NCBI GenBank assembly: GCA_046299415.1
Contig: JBKBII010000002.1
Location: forward strand, 62,001 to 126,000
Reading direction: 5' to 3'
Length of the DNA stretch: 64,000 nt
From: JBKBII01 sp046299415
GTDB lineage: Bacteria; Pseudomonadota; Gammaproteobacteria; Ectothiorhodospirales; Ectothiorhodospiraceae
Shown here: positions 1 to 9,166 of the stretch, piece by piece
Layout: each line of letters begins with the position of its first letter
Position numbering within the stretch: the stretch's first letter is position 1
The notes under the pieces: generated by a model
What the model saw: only the letters and a program-made list of their open reading frames with translations
Databases searched by the model: none
What the model was told of the DNA's origin: nothing
Program-made: the position numbers and the translations under genes

Positions 1-416
1 GCGATCACGACACCGCGATCGGCTAGGGACAAGGCCGCCTTGGCTCGCAGCACCGCCGACCGAGTTTCGGATGCCTGCGGTTTCGACGAGTGCAGCTCAG
101 GCCGTCGAGACCCGAGCGAACGAACGTCGAACGGCGAAGACTCGTCGATTGCGTCGACGTTCACTCCCGTCCCTGGGTTCAACGAGGCAAGGCTCACCGA
201 AGTCGTAGGACGATGCCCTGCTGATGCGCCAACGATCCGCGGCGCATGGGCCGTCACTGCCGTCACCGGTGCTGCTCCGGACCCGGATGTGTTGCCCGAT
301 CCGCCGGCAACGGCGGAGTCGAGACCAACGAGCGCGGCTACGATGACGCCGACAAACAAAAGTGATCGGCCGGCCACTCGGGCACATGACGACGGCGAGC
401 GTTTTTTTAGACCCAT
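1..416 (-). CDS. Secreted protein of unknown function, N-terminal part only
   Basis: The gene starts at an ATG at 416 behind an AAGG ribosome site and is open to the left edge, so its C-terminus is missing. The first residues (MGLKKRSPSSCARVAGRS) are basic and are followed by a hydrophobic run (LLFVGVIVAALVGL) and a likely signal peptidase site after DSAVA. The next 100 residues are rich in Gly, Ser, Pro and Thr and show no domain I recognise. It lies downstream of the ECF sigma/anti-sigma pair on the same strand after a gap of about 240 bases, so it could be co-regulated with them (inference). A periplasmic or outer-surface location is the only functional statement supported. The other frames in this stretch lack such a signal sequence. 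Confidence 0.7.
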   Translation of the reverse strand, partial: MGLKKRSPSSCARVAGRSLLFVGVIVAALVGLDSAVAGGSGNTSGSGAAPVTAVTAHAPRIVGASAGHRPTTSVSLASLNPGTGVNVDAIDESSPFDVRSLGSRRPELHSSKPQASETRSAVLRAKAALSLADRGVVI

Positions 417-659
417 CGAGCCCTTGACATTCACAGCCTGAAACACCGGATTTGACGTGAGCGATGTAGGTATCAAAGCGCTTTGCCGCTTGACCGGTGC
501 AGACAGCACGAACGAGGTTCACGCATCCGATACATCGATTTGAGGCTTATCATCCGAAGTCGGACGACTCCGCAGACGACACCTCGCTCAATCGCGTCGA
601 GCCCCGCAAACTCGCCAGGCCGGACCAAGACGCTCTCGTGCCCGCTCCGCACGCGGTGT

Positions 660-1679
660 TCAAACACGAATATAAACCCACCCCTCTCGCTGGCGCCGAG
701 CGACCTCGGCAACGCCCGAGTCAATCGTAATCACGCCCGGCAGAAGCACGGGACGAACGCCCTCGGCTCGCTGGTGATCCTCGAGGGTACTTTCACAAGC
801 GGCAAACCGAATCTGCGGAAACGCTCTTTGAAGACTCGCGATGCGTTCAGAAAATGGCGACCGATCAGCACGCAGGAGATTCAAGCCACCGGCATTGGTC
901 ACCACCTGCACGCGAAGATCCCGCTGATGCCGAGCGCCCTCACGCAGCAGCCGCTCGAGGTCAGCGAGCAAATCAGCCATCACAGCTGGATCTGACTCGG
1001 TGAGATGCAGCAGAATTTGCTGTGTCTCGGCCGTAATCGGCGCATCAAAGGCCTGCGCAGTTGGAACCTGCGCAACCGAAAACCGAGCAGTGGTTTGATC
1101 CACTGCCCACGGGTCACTTGCAGCCGAGTCCAGCGCACTTGAATGTTCTGTCGCCTTCAGTTGACCATTAGCGCTGGTCGCCACCGCCGTATTATGAGTG
1201 TCGATCGCGCTCCCGATCACTGCCGTTGCAATCATCGCGGTCACGGCACCTGTCAGTGCGGCAGCCGTCGCATACCGCAAACAGGCGCTGCCCAATCGCG
1301 TCGGCCACGGTCTCATTCTCGCGCCGGGTCGGGTTTCGGGGGCGCCATCGCGGGTCGTTTGTCTCATGGTTGCACGCGAGGAGCGCGCACCGCGATTGGC
1401 GCTGGCCGCGCGCAAAACATCACAGGCCGACACAGCGGCATCGTCGACGGGTGGTTTCACGTCGGCGTACGCCGTGCGGACCAGTGCCTTGAGGCGATGC
1501 ACCTCACAGACTTCCTGTCCCAAGGCCGGATCAGCCGCGATCGTTTCGAGCGCATCGAGGCGATCAGCGGGCGAAAACTCGCCATCGACGAGCGCATGGA
1601 TCGCCTCGTCACTCATGCCACCGGGCCCGCGTCGGTCACGCGAGGCCGCGATTGACGTGGGTCTCCGAAAGTCAGACAC
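660..1679 (-). CDS. Membrane anti-sigma factor fused to a DsrE-like domain
   Basis: Residues about 22-75 form a short helical domain (SDEAIHALVDGEFSPADR ... CEVHRLKALVRTAY) like the cytoplasmic domain of ECF anti-sigma factors. A single membrane segment follows at about 135-160 (YATAAALTGAVTAMIATAVI), then a Ser/Ala-rich linker. The last 120 residues resemble the DsrE/DsrF-like sulfur-relay fold: LRVQVVTNAGGLNLL, FAACEST with the conserved cysteine, LLPGVITIDSGV, and the typical ending GWVYIRV. With usual anti-sigma topology the DsrE-like part would be periplasmic. The start chosen is GTG at 1679, behind GAGAGG, overlapping the sigma stop by eight bases; ATG at 1616 is an alternative. Expected role: hold the sigma factor until a signal, perhaps redox or sulfur related, acts on the C-terminal domain. 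That signal is inference. Confidence 0.8.
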   Translation of the reverse strand: MSDFRRPTSIAASRDRRGPGGMSDEAIHALVDGEFSPADRLDALETIAADPALGQEVCEVHRLKALVRTAYADVKPPVDDAAVSACDVLRAASANRGARSSRATMRQTTRDGAPETRPGARMRPWPTRLGSACLRYATAAALTGAVTAMIATAVIGSAIDTHNTAVATSANGQLKATEHSSALDSAASDPWAVDQTTARFSVAQVPTAQAFDAPITAETQQILLHLTESDPAVMADLLADLERLLREGARHQRDLRVQVVTNAGGLNLLRADRSPFSERIASLQRAFPQIRFAACESTLEDHQRAEGVRPVLLPGVITIDSGVAEVARRQREGWVYIRV

Positions 1680-2277
1680 GAGCACCTCTCACCAATCTCA
1701 GGGAAGCGCGCGCAGAGTCTGGCGCCGCTTCGGCCTGCGACGGATCCTGCGCAGCGTCTTCGTGTTGAGCCAAATGCGGCGCCGTCTCGAGTAGCCGGCG
1801 CTTGAGTTGCGAACGAGCCCGCGACAAGCGACTCATGACCGTTCCAATCGGCACTTCGAGCACCTCTGCCACTTCGGCGTAGGCAAAGCCTTCGAGATCG
1901 ACCAGCGCAATGACCTGCCGGTGGTCGTCACTAAGCTGAGCCATCGCGCCGCGAACCTGCGAAACGACCCGGTCACGCTCATGCTCGCGCTCGGGGCAGT
2001 CGTCGCACCACAAGTCGACGTCGTCGACATCAACCACATCACGTTGTCTACGCCCCCAGTCCCGCCAACAGTTGGTCATGATCCGAAACACCCAAGCCTT
2101 GAGTGCGCCTTCGTCTTTCAAGTTCCGAATCTGTTGAATCGCCTTCATCATGGCCTCTTGGGCGAGGTCATCAGCAAGTGCAGAATCGTGCGTCCAGGCG
2201 AACGCCGTGCGGTACAACTGCGGACGTAAATCACACACCTGCTGGCGCAGGCGACGGTGCGTCAACCAGCCTCCCAT
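1672..2277 (-). CDS. ECF-family RNA polymerase sigma factor
   Basis: A 201-residue group 4 sigma factor. Region 2 is at residues about 15-80, with the core-binding and promoter-melting helices LYRTAFAWTHDSALADDLAQ and AWVFRIMTNCWRDW. Region 4 is at about 105-165 and contains the helix-turn-helix ALVDLEGFAYAEVAEVLEVP followed by IGTVMSRLSRARSQLK. The acidic linker (DVVDVDDVDLWCDDCPE) and an Ala-rich C-terminal tail are variable parts. It is transcribed away from the hypothetical gene at 2461 and overlaps the following anti-sigma gene, the standard layout of an ECF pair. An ECF-type promoter lies about 50 bases upstream, which suggests self-activation. ATG at 2277 is the only convincing start. 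The regulon cannot be determined from this window. Confidence 0.93.
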   Translation of the reverse strand: MGGWLTHRRLRQQVCDLRPQLYRTAFAWTHDSALADDLAQEAMMKAIQQIRNLKDEGALKAWVFRIMTNCWRDWGRRQRDVVDVDDVDLWCDDCPEREHERDRVVSQVRGAMAQLSDDHRQVIALVDLEGFAYAEVAEVLEVPIGTVMSRLSRARSQLKRRLLETAPHLAQHEDAAQDPSQAEAAPDSARASLRLVRGARV

Positions 2278-2331
2278 AACCCCCCATCCTGCCGCTTCGA
2301 GGCGGCTTGTTTTTGTACCCCACGAGTGTAG

Positions 2332-2357
2332 GACGCTTCAGGCTCTCGCGTCATTCC
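2332..2357 (-). promoter_or_regulatory. Probable ECF-type promoter of the sigma/anti-sigma operon
   Basis: Read on the minus strand, GGAAT (2357-2353) is followed after 17 bases by CGTC (2335-2332), the spacing and pattern of many ECF promoters (GGAA ... CGTC). It lies 55 bases from the ATG of the ECF sigma gene, so autoregulation is likely. A short imperfect hairpin (GCCGC/GCGGC) at 2291-2306 is in the leader. Confidence 0.5.
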
Positions 2358-2366
2358 TGTGTCACT

Positions 2367-2380
2367 TTGATCGCGAGCAA
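2367..2380. promoter_or_regulatory. Possible FNR-type site, one mismatch
   Basis: TTGATCGCGAGCAA matches the FNR consensus TTGAT-N4-ATCAA at nine of ten positions. It sits between the divergent sigma gene and the hypothetical gene at 2461, just upstream of the ECF -35 element. One mismatch makes chance occurrence plausible. Confidence 0.3.
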
Positions 2381-2460
2381 TGTCCTGCGCGGCGCGCGAG
2401 ACTTGAGTACCCAGAGCCACAAATAACAGCAAGGCGCCAGCTTCACATCAGGAATCCGTC

Positions 2461-3030
2461 ATGCCACTCGACGATCAAGCTCTAAAACACGCATTTGACT
2501 TCGACGCCGACGTCGTCACTACACTGCGTCGCGACTGGTCCAAGCTGGTTGAATCTGCGGTCTGGAATGATCTGAAGAGTCGCCAGATCGGTGCACTGCC
2601 GCGGATGCGCAAGCGGATCTTCGAGATCGGCGAGATGCTTCGATCTCTAGTCGCCGATCGCGCCTGGATCCCGCAGCCGCGCGAGCGGGTCAAAGGCGCG
2701 ATGGCCGCTGCGCTGAATCTGCGCGACGCTCTGCAACAGGCCGATCGCGCGGTCGCAACGCTGACCGGGGGTGATGACTTCGCGTCTTTCGAGCGCAGTT
2801 ACCTCGATTTCCGTCAGCGCCTGCTCGTTTTTTTGGAGAGTCATGAAAACCGGTTCGGCGATCTACTCGAATCGCTGTACGACCAATCGATCGACGACGA
2901 TGTCGAAAACCTTGATGATCAAGGCACGCACCAGAAAGACCCGCACGAAAGCGCCGGCCGACACACTCAACGCTCGATCGAATCAGGCAAGAATCCAGAC
3001 AAAATTGCGCAAAACGGGCCGGAAAACTAA
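2461..3030 (+). CDS. Conserved-looking hypothetical protein
   Basis: A 189-residue protein that I do not recognise. Residues 1-145 are predicted largely helical and soluble, with regularly spaced charged and hydrophobic residues (WNDLKSRQIGALPRMRKRIF, LRDALQQADRAVATL, YLDFRQRLLVFLESHENRF). The last 45 residues are polar and look disordered (HQKDPHESAGRHTQRS). There is no signal peptide and no membrane segment. Codon use is like that of neighbouring genes, with GC-rich third positions, which supports this strand over the overlapping minus-strand frames. It is divergent from the ECF sigma gene. No function is proposed. Confidence 0.65.
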   Translation: MPLDDQALKHAFDFDADVVTTLRRDWSKLVESAVWNDLKSRQIGALPRMRKRIFEIGEMLRSLVADRAWIPQPRERVKGAMAAALNLRDALQQADRAVATLTGGDDFASFERSYLDFRQRLLVFLESHENRFGDLLESLYDQSIDDDVENLDDQGTHQKDPHESAGRHTQRSIESGKNPDKIAQNGPEN

Positions 3031-3129
3031 CCTCGCGGCGGGCCAGATGAGCAACCGGCCAGGTACGACACAGGAGTGACTCGCCCTTACGCGACACCCG
3101 CTCATGAGCAGGTCGGACCGCGCGCATTG

Positions 3130-3369
3130 TCAGCCATGGTCACGTTCGACGCGCTCATAGCGTTCGCGAACTCGATCAGAATCGCGATAGTTGGGGAGAT
3201 GACGCTGCATCTCGACGAGCGCCTGATCGCGCGCCTGCTCAGTCGAAAACCACCGATACGCCTCAAAGTTGTCGCCCAAAAGGTGCGACATCGCCAAAGT
3301 GCTACCGTCTTCGAGACGGATGCGGATACCAAAACGACCGGTGCCCGTTTCGTGACGCTTCACATCCAC
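3130..3369 (-). CDS. Small hypothetical protein
   Basis: A 79-residue protein, not recognised. It has alternating beta-like segments at the start (GRFGIRIRLEDGSTLAMSHLL) and two amphipathic helices after residue 40 (STEQARDQALVEMQRHL, DSDRVRERYERVERDHG). Its composition and codon use are gene-like. It is convergent with the hypothetical gene at 2461-3030. A possible short frame upstream (3360-3521) ends inside its first codons, which would allow coupled translation. Confidence 0.5.
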   Translation of the reverse strand: MDVKRHETGTGRFGIRIRLEDGSTLAMSHLLGDNFEAYRWFSTEQARDQALVEMQRHLPNYRDSDRVRERYERVERDHG

Positions 3370-3521
3370 ACTCCCTTCATAGCCATCCGAATGAATAGCG
3401 CCGAGGCCCGACGCTGCCGCGCAGTGTAGCGCCTCGAATACTGGACACCCAGCCGTTCGCCGCAGGCATACAGTTCATGAGCCGGCAGCTCGGTGAAACA
3501 CTGAATGATTGCGCTGCGCAT
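3360..3521 (-). CDS. Possible small protein upstream of the 79-residue gene
   Basis: The frame from ATG 3521 encodes about 53 residues (MRSAIIQCFTELPAHELYAC at the start), with two cysteines and a basic C-terminus. The overlap of its end with the next start is typical of coupled genes. It begins directly beside the perfect palindrome at 3522-3561. There is no recognised domain and no clear ribosome site, so this is a weak call. Confidence 0.22.
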   Translation of the reverse strand: MRSAIIQCFTELPAHELYACGERLGVQYSRRYTARQRRASALFIRMAMKGVWM

Positions 3522-3561
3522 GCCCGTCCAGTCCTTGCGCAAGCGCAAGGACTGGACGGGC
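3522..3561. repeat. Perfect 40-bp palindrome (19-bp arms, 2-base centre)
   Basis: The left arm 3522-3540 (GCCCGTCCAGTCCTTGCGC) and right arm 3543-3561 are exact reverse complements separated only by AA. Neither side has a T-run, so it is not a standard intrinsic terminator. It lies in a gene-poor stretch between two minus-strand hypothetical genes. It could form a cruciform or hairpin, bind a dimeric protein, be a mobile-element remnant, or be an assembly artefact. Confidence 0.9.
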
Positions 3562-3782
3562 TGAAGTTTCTAGCGCTGCGTTGGCGGTGCTGAGGACTGC
3601 GCATGACTCACAGATCTCGCTCGCATCTCGATGGGTTTACGCCGCCGATTGCGTGGCGCTCCCAGTGGAATTCATCACAGGACACTCATCCGAGACAATC
3701 CCGGTGCGTGGACCAGCAGGAAAACCAAGTAACCCTCGCGATGACAGTCACCCGGTTTACACGCAACGCCGCAGCGACGTGA

Positions 3783-4538
3783 TCAACCGCTGCCGGCGAT
3801 GCGATGAACGCGATGCACCCAGATGATTTCGCAGGCCCCTGCACCCGTATCATCACGAGTCAGCGAGGTCGCGGCACGAAAACCACTCTCCCACGCAACA
3901 TCAACCAGATAGCCCTCGATGCGAACGTGATCGTCGACCCTCAGCCGGCGTAGTTCTGCGGCGATATCCGGTGAAGCCGCAATCAGATGCACGTTGGCAC
4001 TCGAGCGCTCGACGGTTGCGCGATCGATCGGCAAGTGCTCCGCGCGCCAGAAATAAAAACGGTTGCGCTGATTGATCTTGAACGCATCGAGGACGTCATC
4101 GCGAGCCATGTCCTGCCAACCCAACGCCACGTCGAGACGAGCCACATCAGCCAAGCGATCAAAACGATAGCCACGCGTCGCCAGGACCCTGGCCTCCAGC
4201 GCGTAGCGGGCCCGAGGCACAAGCTCGCCGCGTCGTGTACCACCCACGCTGGAGCGCGTCCAGGGCACGGCCGGGCCCAAATCCATGCTTGTGTCAAAAG
4301 AATGCTGGAGTGGCGCACGATCGATTGCGATCAACGCATCGTCGCGAGGATCATTCGCTGCACCGAGATCGCCCCGCGAAAACGCTTGGAACGCGACATC
4401 ACCTTGCGCGTGCACGCGGTCGGTGATGAACCGATCGAATGAATCATCCGGTGGAATGATCGGCAAATCGGGGGGGCGCATCGACCAATATCCGACGGCC
4501 AGAAGGAGCGCAGCCACAACCCACCATCGAGCCTCCAC
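3783..4538 (-). CDS. Membrane-anchored hypothetical protein
   Basis: A 251-residue protein with one N-terminal membrane segment (WWVVAALLLAVGYWSM, residues 5-20) and a large exported domain. The soluble part has an acidic first half, a middle region (RARYALEARVLATRGYRFDR ... DVALGWQDMARDDVLDAF) and a C-terminal beta-rich portion (DDHVRIEGYLVDV ... GACEIIWVHRV). This overall pattern occurs in uncharacterised proteobacterial membrane proteins, but I cannot assign a family name. Its GTG start is well placed behind GGGGGAGG. It is divergent from the BCCT transporter gene. No function is proposed. Confidence 0.7.
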   Translation of the reverse strand: MEARWWVVAALLLAVGYWSMRPPDLPIIPPDDSFDRFITDRVHAQGDVAFQAFSRGDLGAANDPRDDALIAIDRAPLQHSFDTSMDLGPAVPWTRSSVGGTRRGELVPRARYALEARVLATRGYRFDRLADVARLDVALGWQDMARDDVLDAFKINQRNRFYFWRAEHLPIDRATVERSSANVHLIAASPDIAAELRRLRVDDHVRIEGYLVDVAWESGFRAATSLTRDDTGAGACEIIWVHRVHRIAGSG

Positions 4539-4699
4539 GCTTCCTCCCCCGCCGTAGCGACGTCACAGACTGACCGCATGCGACATACCAATACCACAGC
4601 GAACGTCTGCGTTGAGCAAGGGTCGCACTGCCGTGCTGTGCCGTGGAAAACTCTTCGAGACATTTACAGTCAAGCCCCTCCAACGAAAGGCGAACTGCC

Positions 4700-6340
4700 G
4701 TGTCCAAAAAAATCGACCAAGGCTCCGACATCAATTCACAGCCAGTCGCGTCCGCGCACCAAGCGCCCAACCTGCAAACACACAGCAACCGGTTAGGGGA
4801 CCCTATCGTTCTGACGCTCACGATCGGCTTCGTATTGGCGTTTCTCGCCGCATCCGTCATTGATCTGGCCGGCGTATCGGCCATCATCGGATCCGCATTC
4901 GCGGCCACAGCGCTCAATCTCGGCTCTTATTTTCAGTGGCTGCTCCTCGCGACATTCGCCGTTGCCATCGTGCTGGCCTTCACGCCCGCGGCACGAGCTC
5001 GTCTGGGCGGCCTCGACCAACCCGAGATGAGCCGCTTCCGCTGGCTTTCGATCATCCTATGCACGCTACTAGCGGGTGGGGGCGTGTTCTTTGCGGCCGC
5101 CGAGCCCCTGTATCACTTCGTCGTCCCGCCGCCGGGATTCGATGTGGAGGCCGGTAGTCGCGCAGCAATCGCACCGGCACTCGCGCAGTCCTTCATGCAC
5201 TGGGGGTTTCTCGCCTGGGCGGTTCTCGGCGCGCTGACCGCAATCGTGCTGTCGCACCAACACAGCCGCGGCCTGCCGCTGCGGCCACGTACTTTGCTGG
5301 TTCCGGTCTTTGGCGCGCGTGTCATGCAAGGCCCCTTCGGCAGCGTCGTCGACGCAGCGGCCATCATCGCCGTGGTCGCCGGCACCGTCGGGCCCATCGG
5401 GTTTCTTGCGACGCAGGTGAGCTTTGGGCTCGAAACGCTGTTCGGTCTTGCCAGCAGCTTCGCCCTCCAATTGGCCATCCTGGCAGCGCTCGCGGGTCTT
5501 TATGTGACCTCTGCGGTGTCGGGGATCAATCGTGGGATCCAGCGACTGTCGCGGTTCAACGTTTTTCTCGTCATCGCAATCGGTAGCGTCCTGCTCGTTT
5601 TCGGGCCCACGCTCTTCCTGCTCAACGCGTGGTTTTCCGGCTTTGGGGTATATCTCGATCAGTTCCTGCCAATGGCGACCCAGACGGCAGAGGTTGCACC
5701 CGCGTGGTGGATGCAGTGGTGGACGGTCTTTTTCTTCGCGTGGTTCATCGGCTACGGCCCCCTGATGGCCGTCTTCGTTGCGCGCATTTCTCGCGGTCGC
5801 AGCATCCGCGAGATGATTCTCGCCGTTGCCGTGATCGCGCCAATCGCGACCACCGTATGGTTCACCTTGCTGGGCGGATCAGCGATCGCACTCGAGCTCG
5901 ACGGCCGTATCGACATGACCTCGGCTTTGAGCGAATTCCGCTTTGATGTCGCCACCATCAGCGTTGCCGAACAACTACCAGGCGGTCTCTGGATGGCCGT
6001 CGCGATCCTGATCCTGACGACAACTTTCGTTGCCACGACCGGCGACTCGATGAGTTACGCCATCGCGGTCACGACGACCGGCGAAAACGATCCGGCGCCG
6101 CTGCTGCGCGCGTTCTGGGGCCTCGCTATGGCCGTCATGGCTGCGGTTCTGCTCGCGATGGGTGCGGGACAAATCAGCGCTTTGCAACAGTTCATCGTTG
6201 TCTCTGCAATCCCGGTGTCGCTGATCCTGCTACCTGCGCTGTGGACGGCGCCGCGAGCCGCCTACGCAATGGCGCGTGAGCAAAAGTTGATCGCTGCTCC
6301 GGCGTCCTGCCTGAATCGGTCGGATGAGTTCAATCCATGA
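4700..6340 (+). CDS. BCCT-family transporter
   Basis: About 546 residues with twelve hydrophobic segments after a 35-residue polar N-terminus. Family marks are AAAEPLYHFVVPP in the fourth helix region, the tryptophan-rich eighth helix (WWMQWWTVFFFAWFIGYGPL) and the loop FVARISRGRS right after it. BCCT proteins carry quaternary-ammonium compounds such as betaine, choline, carnitine or ectoine-type solutes across the inner membrane, usually by sodium or proton symport. The exact substrate is not readable here. The C-terminal tail is short, so the tail-based osmosensing known in BetP is not evident. The GTG start at 4700 follows AAAGGCG; a longer frame exists from 4643. There is no neighbouring choline or ectoine gene. 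Confidence 0.93.
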   Translation: MSKKIDQGSDINSQPVASAHQAPNLQTHSNRLGDPIVLTLTIGFVLAFLAASVIDLAGVSAIIGSAFAATALNLGSYFQWLLLATFAVAIVLAFTPAARARLGGLDQPEMSRFRWLSIILCTLLAGGGVFFAAAEPLYHFVVPPPGFDVEAGSRAAIAPALAQSFMHWGFLAWAVLGALTAIVLSHQHSRGLPLRPRTLLVPVFGARVMQGPFGSVVDAAAIIAVVAGTVGPIGFLATQVSFGLETLFGLASSFALQLAILAALAGLYVTSAVSGINRGIQRLSRFNVFLVIAIGSVLLVFGPTLFLLNAWFSGFGVYLDQFLPMATQTAEVAPAWWMQWWTVFFFAWFIGYGPLMAVFVARISRGRSIREMILAVAVIAPIATTVWFTLLGGSAIALELDGRIDMTSALSEFRFDVATISVAEQLPGGLWMAVAILILTTTFVATTGDSMSYAIAVTTTGENDPAPLLRAFWGLAMAVMAAVLLAMGAGQISALQQFIVVSAIPVSLILLPALWTAPRAAYAMAREQKLIAAPASCLNRSDEFNP

Positions 6341-6805
6341 ATTTTTGATGATGATCGCGTCTGTTGACCCTGCAATGATCACGGAATGGGAACCTCGTGA
6401 ACTTCTAACGGACTCACGATCGCGTGACTTGTGAAAGGATGAGACGCAACAGCTCAAGGTCGCGATCACGGTCCCAACCAAACCGCTGACACCCACCCCG
6501 ATCGGTTCCAGGACTCGACGCATCCGCCGTTGGACAGAATGGTGAAAACGAATCCGATGCTCGCCGACCCACCCAAACTCACGCGGCCGAGCGTGTCGCG
6601 TGAGTTCACTTTCGAGCAAAGCTTTCAGCGACGGTGCCAACCACGGAGCCATGTTCAGAATCACCCAAAGACTGCGATCAAACCTTCACAAATGAAACGC
6701 GACCCGCTCGAATCAGGTGCACCCGCAACCGGGTCACTTGAGGTCTTACGCGGGATCAGCCACAGCAACGTCAATTTGATAGTTTCGGAGCAACAGGAGT
6801 CCATC
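6341..6805. other. Gap between BCCT and fasciclin genes
   Basis: No convincing gene. A minus-strand frame here runs into the transporter gene and has no recognisable domain. The stretch probably holds the fasciclin promoter, but I cannot place it with confidence. Confidence 0.5.
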
Positions 6806-8077
<1,272 letters not shown>

Positions 8078-8140
8078 ACGATCACTCGGCGCCGCCGCAT
8101 CATACGGCGTCGAGCACGATCAAGATAAAAGGTACGCCTT

Positions 8141-8178
8141 CGGGTCGTTAGCGCTCGCGCTGACGACCCGATTTTTTT
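8141..8178 (+). terminator. Rho-independent terminator after the fasciclin gene
   Basis: A stem of CGGGTCGT with AGCGC pairs with GCGCT and ACGACCCG around a short loop, and is followed by seven T residues (8172-8178). It lies 64 bases after the fasciclin stop codon. Confidence 0.88.
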
Positions 8179-8335
8179 CGCCGCCTTTGCCCTCCTTGCG
8201 ACCGCTTATGGCCCGCTTAAAAGGTATGGACAAGGCGCGGCTCGTCATTGGTCAGCGAGTGACTCTTCCATCTCGTCGAACCGCTAAAGTCGCGTCAAGA
8301 CCCCAACGAAAAAGCTTTATCGGGCTTCGAGTTCA

Positions 8336-9082
8336 TCAGCCAGATCGCTCATCGGGTGCCCGATCATGGGCGCTTGCGATCGACTCAACGACCGCGTAAC
8401 CGATCCCCCGACGTGTCTGAATCAGGGATGGTTGACTCGCGACGTCGATCTTTGCGCGCAAGCGCCGTATGTACACTTGCACCACATTGGTGAGCGGATC
8501 AGCAGACTGGCCCCACACCGTGGACAAGATTCTTTCAGCACTGTAGGGCCGTCCCGGTGATTGCATCAGCAGTTCGAGAATTCCAAACTCCTTCGCCGTC
8601 AACTCAATGAGCACGCCATTTCGGATCGCCTGCCTACGCACCCGATCCAATTCCAAATCACCAATTCGCAACGTCATACGAGGCCCATCGGTCGGACGCG
8701 CTCGCCTTGCCAACGCCTCAATGCGCGCCAGCAACTCTTCAAAAGCGAACGGTTTGGGCAAGTAGTCGTCGGCGCCCGCCTGCAGCCCGGCGACGCGGTC
8801 TTCCACGGCATCGAGGGCCGTCAACATCAGAATGGGCGAATCGACGCCATCGGCGCGCAGCGATCGGCAAATATCGACACCATTGATGTCAGGTAGCATT
8901 CGATCGACGATCGCGATCGGCACCGGTGCAGCCGTTCGTCGCGCCTCGCGATGGGCCTCTCGCAGCGCCAACATACCCGGCACACCTCGCTCGAACACTT
9001 CGACACGGTGCCCCTCAGCACTCATGCCGCGCAAAAGAAAATCAGCGATCCGAGGATCGTCTTCGATCACGATCAAATCCAT
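8336..9082 (-). CDS. OmpR/PhoB-family response regulator
   Basis: 248 residues. The receiver domain (1-120) has the acidic pocket EDD at residues 7-9, phospho-acceptor Asp60 in IAIVDRMLPDING, Thr88 and Lys110 in DDYLPKPF. The winged-helix DNA-binding domain (about 130-230) has LTAKEFGILELLM, VVQVYIRRLRAKID and the final hairpin QTRRGIGYAV. The ATG at 9082 follows GGGGGA; the longer frame to 9160 has no support. It lies 84 bases downstream of the histidine kinase gene, so the two form one two-component system. The C-terminal tail is short and acidic. Targets are unknown. Confidence 0.94.
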   Translation of the reverse strand: MDLIVIEDDPRIADFLLRGMSAEGHRVEVFERGVPGMLALREAHREARRTAAPVPIAIVDRMLPDINGVDICRSLRADGVDSPILMLTALDAVEDRVAGLQAGADDYLPKPFAFEELLARIEALARRARPTDGPRMTLRIGDLELDRVRRQAIRNGVLIELTAKEFGILELLMQSPGRPYSAERILSTVWGQSADPLTNVVQVYIRRLRAKIDVASQPSLIQTRRGIGYAVVESIASAHDRAPDERSG

Positions 9083-9166
9083 GCGATGTTCCCCCAGATA
9101 CCGTCCAGACCATCGAGTCGGAAGCGCCCCGCTCACAGGCTCGCTGCGCCTGTCGGGCAAACACTG

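Noticed and set aside
40..522. Closed frames on both strands at the left edge (40-441 plus, 97-522 minus)
   Set aside because: A third frame on the minus strand from ATG 416 has a signal peptide and ribosome site; the two closed frames are Arg/Ser-rich shadows of it.
6230..6664. 144-residue minus-strand frame overlapping the BCCT end
   Set aside because: Overlaps the well-supported transporter gene and shows no family resemblance.
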